NCBI GenBank assembly: GCA_964654135.1 | Contig: CAZZHV010000011.1 | Location: 1 to 30,045 of the forward strand | DNA length: 30,045 nt | DNA from: CAMLQK01 sp964654135 | Lineage (GTDB): Bacteria; Patescibacteriota; Saccharimonadia; Saccharimonadales; UBA4665 | Reading direction: 5' to 3' | Shown: positions 29,752-30,045 of the stretch, piece after piece | Position numbering within the stretch: position 1 is the first letter of the stretch | Layout: the number at the start of each line of letters is the position of its first letter | The notes under the pieces: model-generated | Database searches by the model: none | The model's input: only the letters and a program-made list of their open reading frames with translations | What the model was told of the DNA's origin: nothing | Position numbers and translations under genes: made by a program

Positions 29752-30045
29752 CTAATAGCAGACCAGGAGACCAGTATGAGCATTGCGCTGCGAGATGGCG
29801 TAGGTCGTTTCTTGCGTGTCGTCGCAAGCTACGTATATCGTGCGGCAATGGCGCGGTATGAGGTCGATGTCTTCGGGCGTAATAAACAGAACCTCGTACT
29901 CGCTTGTGGCATCGCTATATTTGGTTGTCATTCTAAAATGCTCCATACGACTCAGTGCTCGCGAAAGTTCCCGAATTTTATCTGCGTTAAGCGTGCTAGC
30001 GCGATCGCGTCGTACCTTGTTGGTTAGCTGAATCCACTGCTTCAT
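29752..30045 (-). CDS. Hypothetical protein reaching the window edge
   Basis: 97 residues are visible, ending at TAG 29752. The ATG at 30045 is the very last triplet of the window, so the true start cannot be confirmed and the gene may be longer. No family is recognised; the visible part has basic helices (KIRELSRALSRMEHFRM) followed by a short alpha/beta stretch (EYEVLFITPEDIDLIP, TIYVACDDTQE). It lies 39 nt upstream of the MazG-like gene on the same strand and may share its transcript. Confidence 0.55.
   Translation of the reverse strand: MKQWIQLTNKVRRDRASTLNADKIRELSRALSRMEHFRMTTKYSDATSEYEVLFITPEDIDLIPRHCRTIYVACDDTQETTYAISQRNAHTGLLVCY

Overview
The window looks like a scaffold piece from a small-genome bacterium of the Patescibacteria/CPR type, most probably a Candidatus Saccharibacteria (TM7) relative. 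This is an inference from gene content and style, since no rRNA or taxonomic marker is present: densely packed short operons, a CvpA-trypsin (MarP-like) protease, a stand-alone VKOR, an NRAMP-related metal transporter, small all-alpha NTP pyrophosphatases, TGA used as a stop, and many genes whose -10 box lies only 6-9 nt before the start codon (leaderless mRNAs). A 100-N scaffold gap lies at 15685-15784.

Layout. 1-3000: end of an unknown gene, then a MacB-type permease and its ATPase. 3000-5500 (minus strand): a nucleotidyltransferase-like protein, UDP-glucose dehydrogenase and a small conserved-looking protein. 5474-6033: a long non-coding stretch with hairpins and the leader of an RRM RNA-binding protein; this gene converges on a DEAD-box-family helicase (motif II reads DEVD). 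7870-15680: small hypotheticals, a prepilin-like protein, a GT2 glycosyltransferase, a polytopic glycosyltransferase-like protein, a UPF0104/flippase-type protein, the MarP-like protease, VKOR and the NRAMP-related transporter. 15785-18138: a second MacB-type ABC pair and tRNA-Ser(GGA).

18180-23160 is an island unlike the rest. Its four genes are visibly richer in G+C (58% and 68% in two 60-nt lines counted by hand, against 50% in a flanking gene), yet their promoters and intergenic stretches are AT-rich. It holds one unknown membrane protein (plus strand) and three paralogous cytosolic-looking beta-solenoid proteins (DUF4097/DUF2807-like, minus strand). The two minus-strand transcription units, gene 3 alone and genes 2+1, share the same architecture: a consensus sigma70 promoter, a leader with a hairpin, Shine-Dalgarno-led genes, a 134-nt identical 3' UTR block and an intrinsic terminator. 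Read on the minus strand, this block ends in a complete type III hammerhead ribozyme (cleavage triplet GUC, core CUGAUGA and GAAA, all three stems present). Just before the cleavage site it carries a 15-nt segment complementary to the 5' leader of the genes 2+1 mRNA. I read this as self-cleaving mRNA 3' ends that can pair with their own 5' leaders. It is the most unusual thing in the window.

23226-30045 returns to ordinary composition: an unknown 442-residue protein, an MBL-fold hydrolase converging on UMP kinase (pyrH), a nucleotide-pool/DNA-repair operon (exonuclease III, MazG-like, Nudix), an unknown protein diverging from a YjeF-C/ribokinase-like protein, another MazG-like protein and a final unknown gene at the window edge.
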